Below, in pieces: positions 17,581 to 26,806 of a stretch of 64,000 bases of DNA. Numbering within the stretch: position 1 is the stretch's first letter; every line of letters begins with the position of its first letter. Below the pieces are notes generated by a model. That model worked only from the letters and a program-made list of their open reading frames with translations. It made no database searches and was not told the origin of the DNA. The position numbers and the translations under genes are program-made. The DNA is from Mangrovimonas futianensis (GTDB lineage: Bacteria > Bacteroidota > Bacteroidia > Flavobacteriales > Flavobacteriaceae), in assembly GCF_021245805.1 (NCBI RefSeq), contig NZ_JAJJNF010000009.1, positions 1-64,000 on the forward strand. The letters are read 5' to 3'.

Positions 17581-20500
17581 ATGAGAAGTAAATTTTATGA
17601 ATCTACAAGGTTTTTCACCTTTTTTGCTGTAGTATTCTTTTTTGTCCTCGGCTCTCAAACGGGTTTTGCGCAAGAAAATATTACGGTTTCGGGTACAGTG
17701 ACAGATGCCTCTGATGGCATGCCAGTCCCAGGTGCTTCGGTAATCTTAAGGGGAGATCAAACCAAGGGAACTTCAACAGATTTTGATGGAAACTTCGTTT
17801 TAGAAGTACCATCTAATGCTGTTTTGCAGGTAAGCTACATAGGGTATTCAACACTCGATGTGGAAGTCAATGGCCAAACAACTTTAACCATTCAAATTGA
17901 AGCTAGTGTTGAAGCACTTGGTGAAGTAGTGGTTGTTGGATATGGTGTTCAAAAGAAAGAACTAACTACGGGTGCCAATCTTCAAGTTGAGGGAGCGGCT
18001 CTTCAAAAGCAAAGTACGACTAACGCACTTCAAGCAATGCAAGGGCAAGCAGCAGGGGTGCAAATTACTTCAACCTCTGGTCAGCCAGGAGAATCTATGA
18101 ACGTTGTGATACGTGGATTGGGTTCTGCAGGGAGCAATGCACCTTTGTATGTTGTTGATGGAGTGCAAACGGGAGATATTTCGTATCTTAATAACGCAGA
18201 CATTGAAAGCATCTCGGTGTTAAAGGATGCTGCTTCTGCAGCTATTTATGGTTCACAGGCTGCCAATGGTGTGGTTTTGGTAACTACTAAAAAGGGTAAA
18301 GAAGGAAAAACCCAAATCACTTTTGATCAGTTTTATGGGGTTCAGACTTTAGCTAAAAAAATTGACATGCTTAATGCTCCTGAGTATATGACGATTATTA
18401 ATGAGTCGAGAATCAATTCTGGATTAGCAAGACAGTTTTCAGATGAGGATATTGCCAATGCTGGAGCTGGTACCGATTGGATGGACGAAATGTTTACAAC
18501 TGCACCAACAGAAAACTATACCTTGGGTGTTACAGGAGGAAATGAAATGTCTACTTATTCGTCATCACTTTCTTACTTAAATCAAGCTGGTATTGTTGGA
18601 GGAAAAGATTACTCCTATTATGAGAGATACAATTTTAGGTTTAACTCTGAGCACAAATTGTATAAAGACAAAATAAAGTTTGGTGAAAACTTTAGCTTCG
18701 CTTGGATTAACAATAATGGTATAGGTGTTGGTAATCAGTATAACAACTCTTTGAGAGGTGCTTTCCAGACAAACCCATTATTCCCAATGTATGATGCCAA
18801 TGGCGCATATTTTAATTCAACAGGATATAGTGAACCTTGGTTGCAAGGTGTGTCTAATCCATATGCTCAAATGGTTTATTCCAATCAAAACGAAAGTGAT
18901 ACCCAGAAATTGATTGGTAATGTGTATTTCGATTTTGAACTAGCTAAAGGATTGAATTTCAGAACCAATTTAGGTATTGACTATTATGCGAGTCAAGGAC
19001 ACAGTTTTTCACCTATTTATGAATTATCCATCTATGCATTTAGTAACTTAAGAAGTGTAAACCAAAACATGAGTAAAGGTAAAAGCATGATATGGACTAA
19101 TTTATTGACCTATAATTTTGATTTGGGAGAAGATCACCACTTCGAAACCATGTTAGGTACTGAGGCCTTTAAATATGATGGTCACTTTATGTCTGGTTCA
19201 AATGTGGATTTAATCTATGATGATTTAAATCATGCTTGGTTAAGCAATGCAACGAATGCAGACGGTACTCAAATTTCACTTTCAGGTGGACCAAATCCAA
19301 TTAGTAAAAGAATGTCTTATTTTGGCCGTTTAAATTATAACTATAAAGGAAAACTTCTTTTAAATGCCACTTTTAGAGCGGATGGTTCTTCTCAATTTGC
19401 TAGAGGGAATCGTTGGGGTTATTTCCCATCAGTTTCAGCCGGTTGGGTTATTTCTAGAGAAGATTTTATGGGAGGTGTAGAAAATTGGATGAATTATTTG
19501 AAACTTAGAGGAAGTTGGGGACAAGTGGGTAACCAAAATGTAGGTAATTTCCAATTCCTTGGTTTAGTAAGAACTCAAAATACCAATTACAGTTTTGGAG
19601 ATGAAGAAGGCGTATTAACTCCAGGAGCGTATCCCTACAGATTACCAAACTCTGAATTGCAATGGGAAACAGCAGAAGAATTGGATTTTGGTTTTGATGC
19701 CAGATTCTTCAATTCTAAATTAACCCTTGCTTTCGATTGGTACCGTAAAGAACAGAAAGATTGGTTAGTATTGGCTCCAATTCCTGCAATCGCAGGTGCT
19801 GAGGCACCATATATCAATGGAGGAAGTGTAGTTAACTCTGGTGTTGAAGTCGTATTAGGTTACAATGGTGATATAGGTGACGACTTTAGTTATAACTTTA
19901 GTTTTAACGGTGCTTACAACAAAAATGAAGTTGGTGAAATTCCAACCGAGGATGGCATTATTCACGGGTTAAATAACCAACTTTGGGATAATTCTCAGGA
20001 ATTTTATAGAGCTGAGGACGGACATCCTTTAGGATATTTTTGGGGATATGAAACTGCAGGTGTCTTCCAAACAGAAGCAGATGTGAATAACTATGTGAAT
20101 TCTAATGGTGAATTATTATTGCCAGATGCGCAACCAGGAGATTTAATTTATGTAGATCACAATGGTGACGGTGTTATTAATGGAGATGATAGAACAGAAA
20201 TAGGAGATCCTAATCCTGATTTCACTTATGGATTCTCTCTTGGATTCAATTATAAGGCCTTTGACTTTGCAATGCAAGCAAACGGCGTAGCAGGAAACCA
20301 AATTGTACAGTCGTATCGAAATACGGGAGCAAATCAAAACTGGACAGGAGCTATTTTAGACCGTTGGCATGGACCGGGGTCTTCTAATACCTTACCCCGA
20401 GTAACTGTTGATAATAGAAATTATAACCAGTTCTCAGATATTTTTGTACACGATGGTGATTTTTTAAGAATTAGTACTGTTACTCTTGGTTATGACATAG

Positions 20501-20712
20501 CAAAGGGTATTAAGAGCAAGACTTTCTTTGCAGAACAATTAAGAATCTATGCTTCTGTTTTGAATCTTTACACCTTCACTAGTTACGATGGTATGGATCC
20601 AGAAGTAGGATTTGGAATTTCAGATGGAAATTACAACTTTTCATCTGGAGTGGATGTTGGGTATTACCCAAGACCTAGAACCTATATGTTAGGGGTAAAC
20701 TTTAAATTTTAA
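17581..20712 (+). CDS. SusC-like TonB-dependent oligosaccharide transporter
   Basis: 1043 residues. Signal peptide 1-31 (ends GFAQ), then a carboxypeptidase-D regulatory-like domain (~34-108: SGTVTDASDGMPVPGASVILRG, TSTDFDGNF, VSYIGYST), then the TonB-box region EVVVVGYG (~115-122). A plug domain follows (ALQAMQGQAAGVQITSTSGQPG, VVIRGLGSAGSNAPLYVVDGV, ISVLKDAASAAIYGSQAANGVVLVTTKKG), then a 22-strand barrel ending YMLGVNFKF. It imports glycan oligosaccharides across the outer membrane together with the SusD partner 10 bases downstream. The surrounding GH5, GH31 and GH2 genes indicate xyloglucan oligosaccharides as cargo. Confidence 0.95.
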   Translation: MRSKFYESTRFFTFFAVVFFFVLGSQTGFAQENITVSGTVTDASDGMPVPGASVILRGDQTKGTSTDFDGNFVLEVPSNAVLQVSYIGYSTLDVEVNGQTTLTIQIEASVEALGEVVVVGYGVQKKELTTGANLQVEGAALQKQSTTNALQAMQGQAAGVQITSTSGQPGESMNVVIRGLGSAGSNAPLYVVDGVQTGDISYLNNADIESISVLKDAASAAIYGSQAANGVVLVTTKKGKEGKTQITFDQFYGVQTLAKKIDMLNAPEYMTIINESRINSGLARQFSDEDIANAGAGTDWMDEMFTTAPTENYTLGVTGGNEMSTYSSSLSYLNQAGIVGGKDYSYYERYNFRFNSEHKLYKDKIKFGENFSFAWINNNGIGVGNQYNNSLRGAFQTNPLFPMYDANGAYFNSTGYSEPWLQGVSNPYAQMVYSNQNESDTQKLIGNVYFDFELAKGLNFRTNLGIDYYASQGHSFSPIYELSIYAFSNLRSVNQNMSKGKSMIWTNLLTYNFDLGEDHHFETMLGTEAFKYDGHFMSGSNVDLIYDDLNHAWLSNATNADGTQISLSGGPNPISKRMSYFGRLNYNYKGKLLLNATFRADGSSQFARGNRWGYFPSVSAGWVISREDFMGGVENWMNYLKLRGSWGQVGNQNVGNFQFLGLVRTQNTNYSFGDEEGVLTPGAYPYRLPNSELQWETAEELDFGFDARFFNSKLTLAFDWYRKEQKDWLVLAPIPAIAGAEAPYINGGSVVNSGVEVVLGYNGDIGDDFSYNFSFNGAYNKNEVGEIPTEDGIIHGLNNQLWDNSQEFYRAEDGHPLGYFWGYETAGVFQTEADVNNYVNSNGELLLPDAQPGDLIYVDHNGDGVINGDDRTEIGDPNPDFTYGFSLGFNYKAFDFAMQANGVAGNQIVQSYRNTGANQNWTGAILDRWHGPGSSNTLPRVTVDNRNYNQFSDIFVHDGDFLRISTVTLGYDIAKGIKSKTFFAEQLRIYASVLNLYTFTSYDGMDPEVGFGISDGNYNFSSGVDVGYYPRPRTYMLGVNFKF

Positions 20713-20722
20713 AAATTGAATC

Positions 20723-22327
20723 ATGAAAAGAATTAATTTATATTTAGTTGCTTTAGGAATGCTTGTATGGGGATGCGGCGATGACTTTTTAGATACAGCG
20801 CCAATTACCGATACAACAGACGAAAGCTTTTACCAAATTCCTGAGCATGCATATTCTGCATTGATAGGATGTTATGATGGCCTACAAGTGGTTACTGGTG
20901 CTTCTGGCAGAACATTTTATACGGCATCAGAAGTGATGTCTGATGACTGTTTTAGTGGACTGGGATATTCTGATAACCCAGATTATCAAGCTATTGATGA
21001 GTTTGATATGAGTGTGGCTCCTGCCTATCAGGATTTGTACAATGATACTTGGATCAAATACTATCAAGCGCTATATCGTTGTAATGTGTTAATACAAAGA
21101 ATCGATCAAATAGATTGGACTGATAATGAAGCCTTAAGAAATCGTTATGTAGGTGAAGCCCGTTTTATTAGAGCCTACCTTTATTTTGACATGGTACGCC
21201 TATGGGGTCACATTCCTTTATTGACAGAGCCTTCAACAGAGAATCTACCTCAAGCAGACCCAGATGAAGTTTATGCTGTAATCGCTGAGGATTTACTTTA
21301 TGCTGCAGAAAATATTCCAGCGGAAAGTTATAATTCAGTACCTAATGGTCGCGTTACAAGATGGGCGGCTAAAGCCATGTTAGGTCGCGTTTATTTATAT
21401 TATACTGGATATTATGGACAGTCTGATTTAGTGGGATTAGTTTCTCAAAGTGAAGCTTTACAACATATGGAAGATGTTATTGCATCTAGCGGACATGGTT
21501 TGGTTTCTGATTTTGCAAATCTATGGCCTGCTGCTAGTACAACGGAAGACGGATCTACCTATGCAGGTGAAAGTAATGAGGAAATTGTATTTTCTATTAA
21601 ATATACTTATACTAGTGATTATAACGGAAATACAGACGGTAACCATTGGATGGTTTTATTTGGGATGCGTGAGTTTATGAGTTTCCCTTACGGGAATGGT
21701 TGGGGAATAACCGCCACCCAAAAATTGTATGACTTATACAATGAAGGAGATTCTAGACGTTTTGCTACCGTTATAGGTGTAGATGAAGAGGAAATTCCAT
21801 TTGATAATCAAGAAGGACAAAGAGAGTATACAGGTTATTATAACAAGAAATATACACCTATGTCTGCCTATGATGAATCAGGAAACTTGGTAAGTACGAC
21901 GCAAATTGTAGCAACTGGAGATTTCCAAATTGAACAGTTCCAAGATTACTTTGCAATTAGATATTCAGATGTTTTATTGATGGCTGCCGAATTAGGTAGT
22001 GGAAGTGCTCAAAGTTACTTTGATCAAGTAAGACAACGTGCTTACGGTAATAACTTTACACCACTTGCAGTAACTGCTGAAAATTTATTAAAAGAAAGAC
22101 ATTTAGAATTTGCTCTTGAGGGAATAAGATATTGGGATTTAATGCGTCAAGGTCTGGGCGTTGCGGCATCAGAACTTGAAGAAAATACAACCGTTTTAAC
22201 GGGTAGTATTGAAGAAACAAAAATTATTTCTGGCGCTAATTTCCAAGCAACACAAGGGCTTTCTCAAATTCCGAACACACAAATTACATTGTCAGGTAAT
22301 GTATTACAGCAAAATGCTGGATGGTAA
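20723..22327 (+). CDS. SusD-like surface glycan-binding lipoprotein
   Basis: 534 residues. Lipoprotein signal with Cys18 (LVWGC) followed by GDDFLDTAP, the typical SusD start. The fold is recognisable from YCD/YSALIGCYDGLQ, RFIRAYLYFDMVRLWGHIPLLTEP, RVTRWAAKAMLGRVYLY in the TPR-like half, and from LLKERHLEFALEGIRYWDLMRQG near the C-terminus. SusD proteins form a lid over the SusC barrel and deliver oligosaccharide to it at the cell surface. Paired with the SusC gene just upstream; the glycan-binding lipoprotein follows after 23 bases. Confidence 0.95.
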   Translation: MKRINLYLVALGMLVWGCGDDFLDTAPITDTTDESFYQIPEHAYSALIGCYDGLQVVTGASGRTFYTASEVMSDDCFSGLGYSDNPDYQAIDEFDMSVAPAYQDLYNDTWIKYYQALYRCNVLIQRIDQIDWTDNEALRNRYVGEARFIRAYLYFDMVRLWGHIPLLTEPSTENLPQADPDEVYAVIAEDLLYAAENIPAESYNSVPNGRVTRWAAKAMLGRVYLYYTGYYGQSDLVGLVSQSEALQHMEDVIASSGHGLVSDFANLWPAASTTEDGSTYAGESNEEIVFSIKYTYTSDYNGNTDGNHWMVLFGMREFMSFPYGNGWGITATQKLYDLYNEGDSRRFATVIGVDEEEIPFDNQEGQREYTGYYNKKYTPMSAYDESGNLVSTTQIVATGDFQIEQFQDYFAIRYSDVLLMAAELGSGSAQSYFDQVRQRAYGNNFTPLAVTAENLLKERHLEFALEGIRYWDLMRQGLGVAASELEENTTVLTGSIEETKIISGANFQATQGLSQIPNTQITLSGNVLQQNAGW

Positions 22328-22350
22328 TTAACTAATTAAAGATTAGAATT

Positions 22351-24189
22351 ATGAAAAGAATTTTTAAAATATTTATGTTAATCGGGGTCCTGGTTTCCTT
22401 TGCCTCTTGTAGTGAAGACGATCACGAGCTGGGAAGGAAACTAGATCCTTCAGAACTTAACTTCTCTGTAGTTCAAGACTATTCTATAGATGCAGGGGGT
22501 AATACTGTTATTTTAAGGAACAATACTCCAGAGACTGTTCCTGTTTGGGATTATGAAACAGGAATTTCAAACAGAGCAATCGATACAATTCATTATGCTT
22601 TTGCAGGAGATTACACCATTCAATTTTCTGCCGTAACCGATGGTGGTATCGTAGAGGCTGAACCTATTGTTATAACAGTTACAGAAGATAACCTGAATTA
22701 TGTTAACGATCCATTATGGACCATGCTCTCTGGAGGAGTTGGAAATTCTAAAACATGGTTATTGGATGTTGATGCAGAAGGGGTATCTAAGTATTTTGTT
22801 GGTCCAATGTTCTTCTATGGCACCGATAATGGATGGTTAGAAGGAGGAGAAGACGGTTGTTATGGAGATGATTGTTGGAATTGGTCTCCAGACCTAAATA
22901 GTATTCAAGGATGGGGATTCTCTGGACCAGCAGATTTTGGTGAGATGACATTCAGTCTAGAAGGAGGACCGTACATGACTGTAAACCATCTTACACTGCC
23001 TCAATATGGAGAACAATCAGGAACATATTATTTAGATAAGGATAATCATACTTTAACAACTTCAAACGCTACCATTCTGCATGATGCTATTTATGAAGAG
23101 TGTGTAAGTAATTGGAACTCATTGGTTATTCTGTCACTTACTGAAGATACAATGCAGTTAGGTGTAATTAGAGACTGTGACCCAGCAATGCTATCGTTCA
23201 ATTTTATTTCTCAAGAGTATAGTGATAACTGGGTTCCTGAAGAAACAGGTCCTGAAGAACCAACACTTCCTGATGGATGGGAGGATATTATTTCTCAAAT
23301 TACTACTACAGCTATTGAATGGAAATTATCTGAAAGTAATCCACTTGATTGGGCAGGATTAAATGGTTCCATGCTAAATGGATGGCAAACACCAGAGGAT
23401 TATCCAGATTGGTTAGGAACACCAGATCCTGAAGTTTATGGAGATTTTTCCATGATTATGGACTCACAAGACAACTCAGTAATTTTCTTAACACCTGATG
23501 GATCTGTAACTGAAGGAACCTATTCAATTAATGGTTCTGGTATCTATTCTTTCAGTGTGGGTGTACCAACTTTTACAGTAATTAATTGGGCAAGTTTTTC
23601 AGCTGATGCTAATAATCAGTTAAGAATTCTTGATATTTCAACAGATGCCAGCGGAAATATTTCTGATATGTGGCTTGGAGCTATCAATGCCGAAGGAACA
23701 GAATATATGGCTTACCACCTAGTGCCAAATGTTGGCAACTCTTCAGGTGGTGGCGGTGGAAATGAAGGTACAGATGTACCCTTCGATAATTCCAAGCTTG
23801 TCTATGGTGATTTGGAAGGAAATGGAAACTTAAGATTGGAAATTTACAATGAATTTGGTTCCACCTTTAATGATCCAGGACTAAACACTGCAGACTTGGC
23901 TTCCTTTGAATCAGTTGAAGTAACTTTTACATTGAGTGGAATTACTTTGAATGCAGGAGCTGTAGGTTCTTATAATGCTTCCATGTATTATGCGGATTCT
24001 GATTGGAATCCAAATGGAAATGGAAGTGCAATTACAGTTAACGGAGATGGAACTTATACTGTTTCTTATGATCCAGGTACTTTAGTAGAGGGGGTGATTG
24101 TATTTGTAATAGATGTTGCCGGTATGGCAACAGATATAACAGATTTAGAAGCTGTTTCTGCTACTGTGGAAAGTATAACCGTGTATTAA
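22351..24189 (+). CDS. Surface glycan-binding lipoprotein (SGBP), SusE-position
   Basis: 612 residues. Lipoprotein with Cys20 (SFASC) followed by SEDDHELG, a negatively charged stretch that favours surface export in Bacteroidota. An N-terminal PKD/Ig-like domain (~30-115) contains the HYAFAGDYTIQFSA motif. Two beta-sandwich modules (~120-300 and ~310-470) are rich in Trp, with KTWLLD, GDDCWNWSPDL and EWKLSESNPLDW. A GSSGGGGGNEG linker leads to a final ~130-residue beta domain. It has no catalytic signature. By position after susD it should be the second surface binding protein of the locus, like SGBP-B of the B. ovatus xyloglucan locus, but the sequence is not obviously the same and ligand binding is inferred. 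Confidence 0.75.
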   Translation: MKRIFKIFMLIGVLVSFASCSEDDHELGRKLDPSELNFSVVQDYSIDAGGNTVILRNNTPETVPVWDYETGISNRAIDTIHYAFAGDYTIQFSAVTDGGIVEAEPIVITVTEDNLNYVNDPLWTMLSGGVGNSKTWLLDVDAEGVSKYFVGPMFFYGTDNGWLEGGEDGCYGDDCWNWSPDLNSIQGWGFSGPADFGEMTFSLEGGPYMTVNHLTLPQYGEQSGTYYLDKDNHTLTTSNATILHDAIYEECVSNWNSLVILSLTEDTMQLGVIRDCDPAMLSFNFISQEYSDNWVPEETGPEEPTLPDGWEDIISQITTTAIEWKLSESNPLDWAGLNGSMLNGWQTPEDYPDWLGTPDPEVYGDFSMIMDSQDNSVIFLTPDGSVTEGTYSINGSGIYSFSVGVPTFTVINWASFSADANNQLRILDISTDASGNISDMWLGAINAEGTEYMAYHLVPNVGNSSGGGGGNEGTDVPFDNSKLVYGDLEGNGNLRLEIYNEFGSTFNDPGLNTADLASFESVEVTFTLSGITLNAGAVGSYNASMYYADSDWNPNGNGSAITVNGDGTYTVSYDPGTLVEGVIVFVIDVAGMATDITDLEAVSATVESITVY

Positions 24190-24240
24190 TTAAAGAATTT
24201 TAAGCCTCTTAATGAATGAGGTTATATGGTTAAATATTTT

Positions 24241-24272
24241 GGTAAGAAGCAGCCTCAAAACTGCTTCTTACC
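24241..24272 (+). terminator. Strong intra-operon hairpin between SGBP and GH genes
   Basis: Arms GGTAAGAAGCAG and CTGCTTCTTACC are perfect 12-base complements with an 8-base loop CCTCAAAA. The sequence after it is TATTTAAAA rather than a T-run, so it looks more like a partial terminator, an mRNA-processing site or a 3'-end stabiliser for the transporter/binding-protein part of the operon. Confidence 0.6.
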
Positions 24273-24306
24273 TATTTAAAAAAATGAAAAAACTAAGATT
24301 TTTATA

Positions 24307-26778
24307 GTGTCTAGCTCCTTTTCTTATATTAAATTTTACATGATTTTAAGCGGTTTATTTCTGTTTATTTCATGTACTGAAAAGCAAGATTTACATCAAG
24401 TTTCAGAAAGAAATATTCCGTTTTCTGATGGATGGTCTTTTTACTTAGGTGATTCTTTAAAGGCAGCCCAATCAAAAGATTGGAGAAAATTAGACCTTCC
24501 TCATGATTGGAGCATTGAAGGGGCATTTAGCCAAGACAATCCTGCCGATTTAGGAGGAGGTTATCTTCCGGGAGGCATGGGATGGTATAAAAAATCATTT
24601 AAAACAGAAAGCACCAACAAACAGTTATTCATACAATTTGATGGTGTTTACATGGATAGTGACGTTTGGATCAACGGCCATTTTTTAGGTAACAGACCAA
24701 ATGGATATATTTCTTTTGAATATGAATTAACGCCATTTTTAAATCCAGAAGGGGAAACCAACGAGATATTGGTAAAAGCCAATAATTCTAACCAACCCAA
24801 TTCTAGATGGTATTCTGGATCGGGTATATACAGGAACGTATGGTTAAAATCTTTAGATAAACTCCATGTAGCATCATGGGGAACTTATATTACAACTCCT
24901 GAGGTAAGTCAGGAATCAGCTAAGGTGGCTTTAGAAATTAAAGTTGCCAATCAATACAAGGAGTCAAAAACGGCTACAATTACTACCACCATTATGCACG
25001 GTGGTCAAGAGGTAACTTCTAATACTTCAGAATTAACAATCAATCAAAACGAAAACAAAAGTATTTCTCAAGACTTAACCGTTGAGAAACCAAAATTCTG
25101 GTCTGTAGACCAACCAACACTTTACACAGCCGTTACCGACATTAAGGTAGACGGTGCTGTTATAGATACTTATAAAACACCCTTCGGAATAAGATCATTC
25201 CAATTTGACCTAGAAAGAGGGTTTATTTTGAATGGAGAACAAGTGAAAATTAAAGGCGTATGTATGCACCACGATTTAGGACCTCTTGGTGCCGCCATCA
25301 ATTATAGAGCCATTGAGCGCCAACTTCAAATTATGAAAGAGATGGGCGTTAATGGTATCAGAACGGCTCACAATCCACCCACTCCTGAATTATTGGATTT
25401 ATGTGATCAAATGGGCTTTATCGTCATGGATGAATCATTTGATATGTGGAACAATAACAAAACAGAGCATGACTATGCAAGCGTTTGGAAAGAGTGGCAT
25501 AAAAAGGATTTGGAAGATTTTATCACTCGTGACCGTAACCATCCTAGTATTTTTATGTGGAGTGTAGGTAATGAGATTCAGGAGCAATGGAACGAACAAG
25601 GGGTTGCTACAGCCAAGGAGCTAAAGGCAATTGTGCAATCTTTGGATACCACGAGACCTATTACCGTAGCTATGAATCCTCCGGTAAACATGCCCAATGC
25701 TAATGTAACGACTCAATTTGATGTGGAAAAGGCCAGTTTAAATCCCTTAGCAGCTTCTGGTGTCTTGGATTTAATTGGATATAATTATGCACACAACACA
25801 TTTCCATATCACCAACAAAATTTCCCGAACACGCCCTTTATTGCAACAGAAACGACTTCTGGTTTGCAGACAAGAGGATATTATGATGCCAAATCTGATA
25901 CCTTAAAAAGGTGGCCCGTTCGCTGGGATATTCCATTTGATAGTGGAAATCCAGGAAATACGGTTTCGGCCTACGATCAAGTAAGCACGCCTTGGGGCTC
26001 AACCCATGAGGAAACTTGGAAAATCATGAAAAAATACGATTTCCTTTCAGGATTGTATATCTGGACAGGTTTTGATTACATAGGTGAACCAACACCTTAT
26101 GTGTGGCCATCCAGAAGTTCTTACTTCGGAATTGTGGATTTGGCCGGTTTTCCAAAAGACGTGTATTACATGTACCAAAGCGAGTGGACCGATAACGATG
26201 TGCTTCACATTTTTCCGCATTGGAATTATACAGAAGGAGATTCGGTAGATGTCTGGGCATATTACAACCATGCCGATGAGGTGGAATTGTTCGTTAATGG
26301 AACATCTAAGGGTGTTAAGAAAAAAGAAGGGGATGACTTGCATGTTATGTGGCGCGTTCCTTTTGAAGCAGGAACTCTAAAAGTGGTTTCAAGAAAAGAT
26401 GGTCAGGTTGTTTTAGAAAAAGAAATTAAAACAGCTGGAGAACCAGCTACGGTAAAATTGACGGCAGATAGAACCAGCATTTCGGCAGACGGTAAGGATT
26501 TATCATTTATTACAGTAGATGTGGTGGATGCTGAAGGCAATTTTGTTCCAACGGCTCAAAATCAGTTGAATTTCTCAATTGAAGGAGAAGGAGCTATTGT
26601 TGGGGTAGCTAATGGAGATCCTACCAACCATGAATCGTTTAAGGGAACTTCACATAAAGCATTAAACGGAAAGTGCTTAGTGGTAGTTCAAGCAACTAAA
26701 AAAGAAGGTGAGATTAAAATCAATGTGTCATCCGAGGGATTAAAGGATGCAAGCATATTGGTAACAACAAAAAAATAA
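24307..26778 (+). CDS. GH2 beta-galactosidase lipoprotein
   Basis: About 823 residues. The jelly-roll sugar-binding domain (FSDGWSFYLGD, LPHDWSIEG, GGMGWYKKSF) precedes an Ig-like domain and a TIM barrel. The barrel has HHDLGPLGAAIN, GVNGIRTAHNPPTPELLDLCDQMGFIVMDE, the acid/base Glu423 in WSVGNE and the nucleophile Glu515 in FIATETTSG. C-terminal DUF4982-like and Ig-like domains follow. Removal of beta-galactosyl side chains from xyloglucan oligosaccharides is the likely role, as for the GH2 of the B. ovatus locus. Lipoprotein Cys23 (LFISC) puts it in the periplasm or on the surface. The start is unclear: the frame opens with GTG at 24307, a short ATG alternative is at 24340, and an out-of-frame ATG at 24284 may be the original start (see finding). 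Confidence 0.88.
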   Translation: MSSSFSYIKFYMILSGLFLFISCTEKQDLHQVSERNIPFSDGWSFYLGDSLKAAQSKDWRKLDLPHDWSIEGAFSQDNPADLGGGYLPGGMGWYKKSFKTESTNKQLFIQFDGVYMDSDVWINGHFLGNRPNGYISFEYELTPFLNPEGETNEILVKANNSNQPNSRWYSGSGIYRNVWLKSLDKLHVASWGTYITTPEVSQESAKVALEIKVANQYKESKTATITTTIMHGGQEVTSNTSELTINQNENKSISQDLTVEKPKFWSVDQPTLYTAVTDIKVDGAVIDTYKTPFGIRSFQFDLERGFILNGEQVKIKGVCMHHDLGPLGAAINYRAIERQLQIMKEMGVNGIRTAHNPPTPELLDLCDQMGFIVMDESFDMWNNNKTEHDYASVWKEWHKKDLEDFITRDRNHPSIFMWSVGNEIQEQWNEQGVATAKELKAIVQSLDTTRPITVAMNPPVNMPNANVTTQFDVEKASLNPLAASGVLDLIGYNYAHNTFPYHQQNFPNTPFIATETTSGLQTRGYYDAKSDTLKRWPVRWDIPFDSGNPGNTVSAYDQVSTPWGSTHEETWKIMKKYDFLSGLYIWTGFDYIGEPTPYVWPSRSSYFGIVDLAGFPKDVYYMYQSEWTDNDVLHIFPHWNYTEGDSVDVWAYYNHADEVELFVNGTSKGVKKKEGDDLHVMWRVPFEAGTLKVVSRKDGQVVLEKEIKTAGEPATVKLTADRTSISADGKDLSFITVDVVDAEGNFVPTAQNQLNFSIEGEGAIVGVANGDPTNHESFKGTSHKALNGKCLVVVQATKKEGEIKINVSSEGLKDASILVTTKK

Positions 26779-26806
26779 AACGTAAAAGGAAGAAAATATA
26801 AAAAAA

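Noticed and set aside
24307..26778. GH2 as a beta-glucuronidase or beta-mannosidase
   Set aside because: The family motifs fit the DUF4982-containing beta-galactosidase group better and the operon context favours galactose removal, although substrate is not proven.
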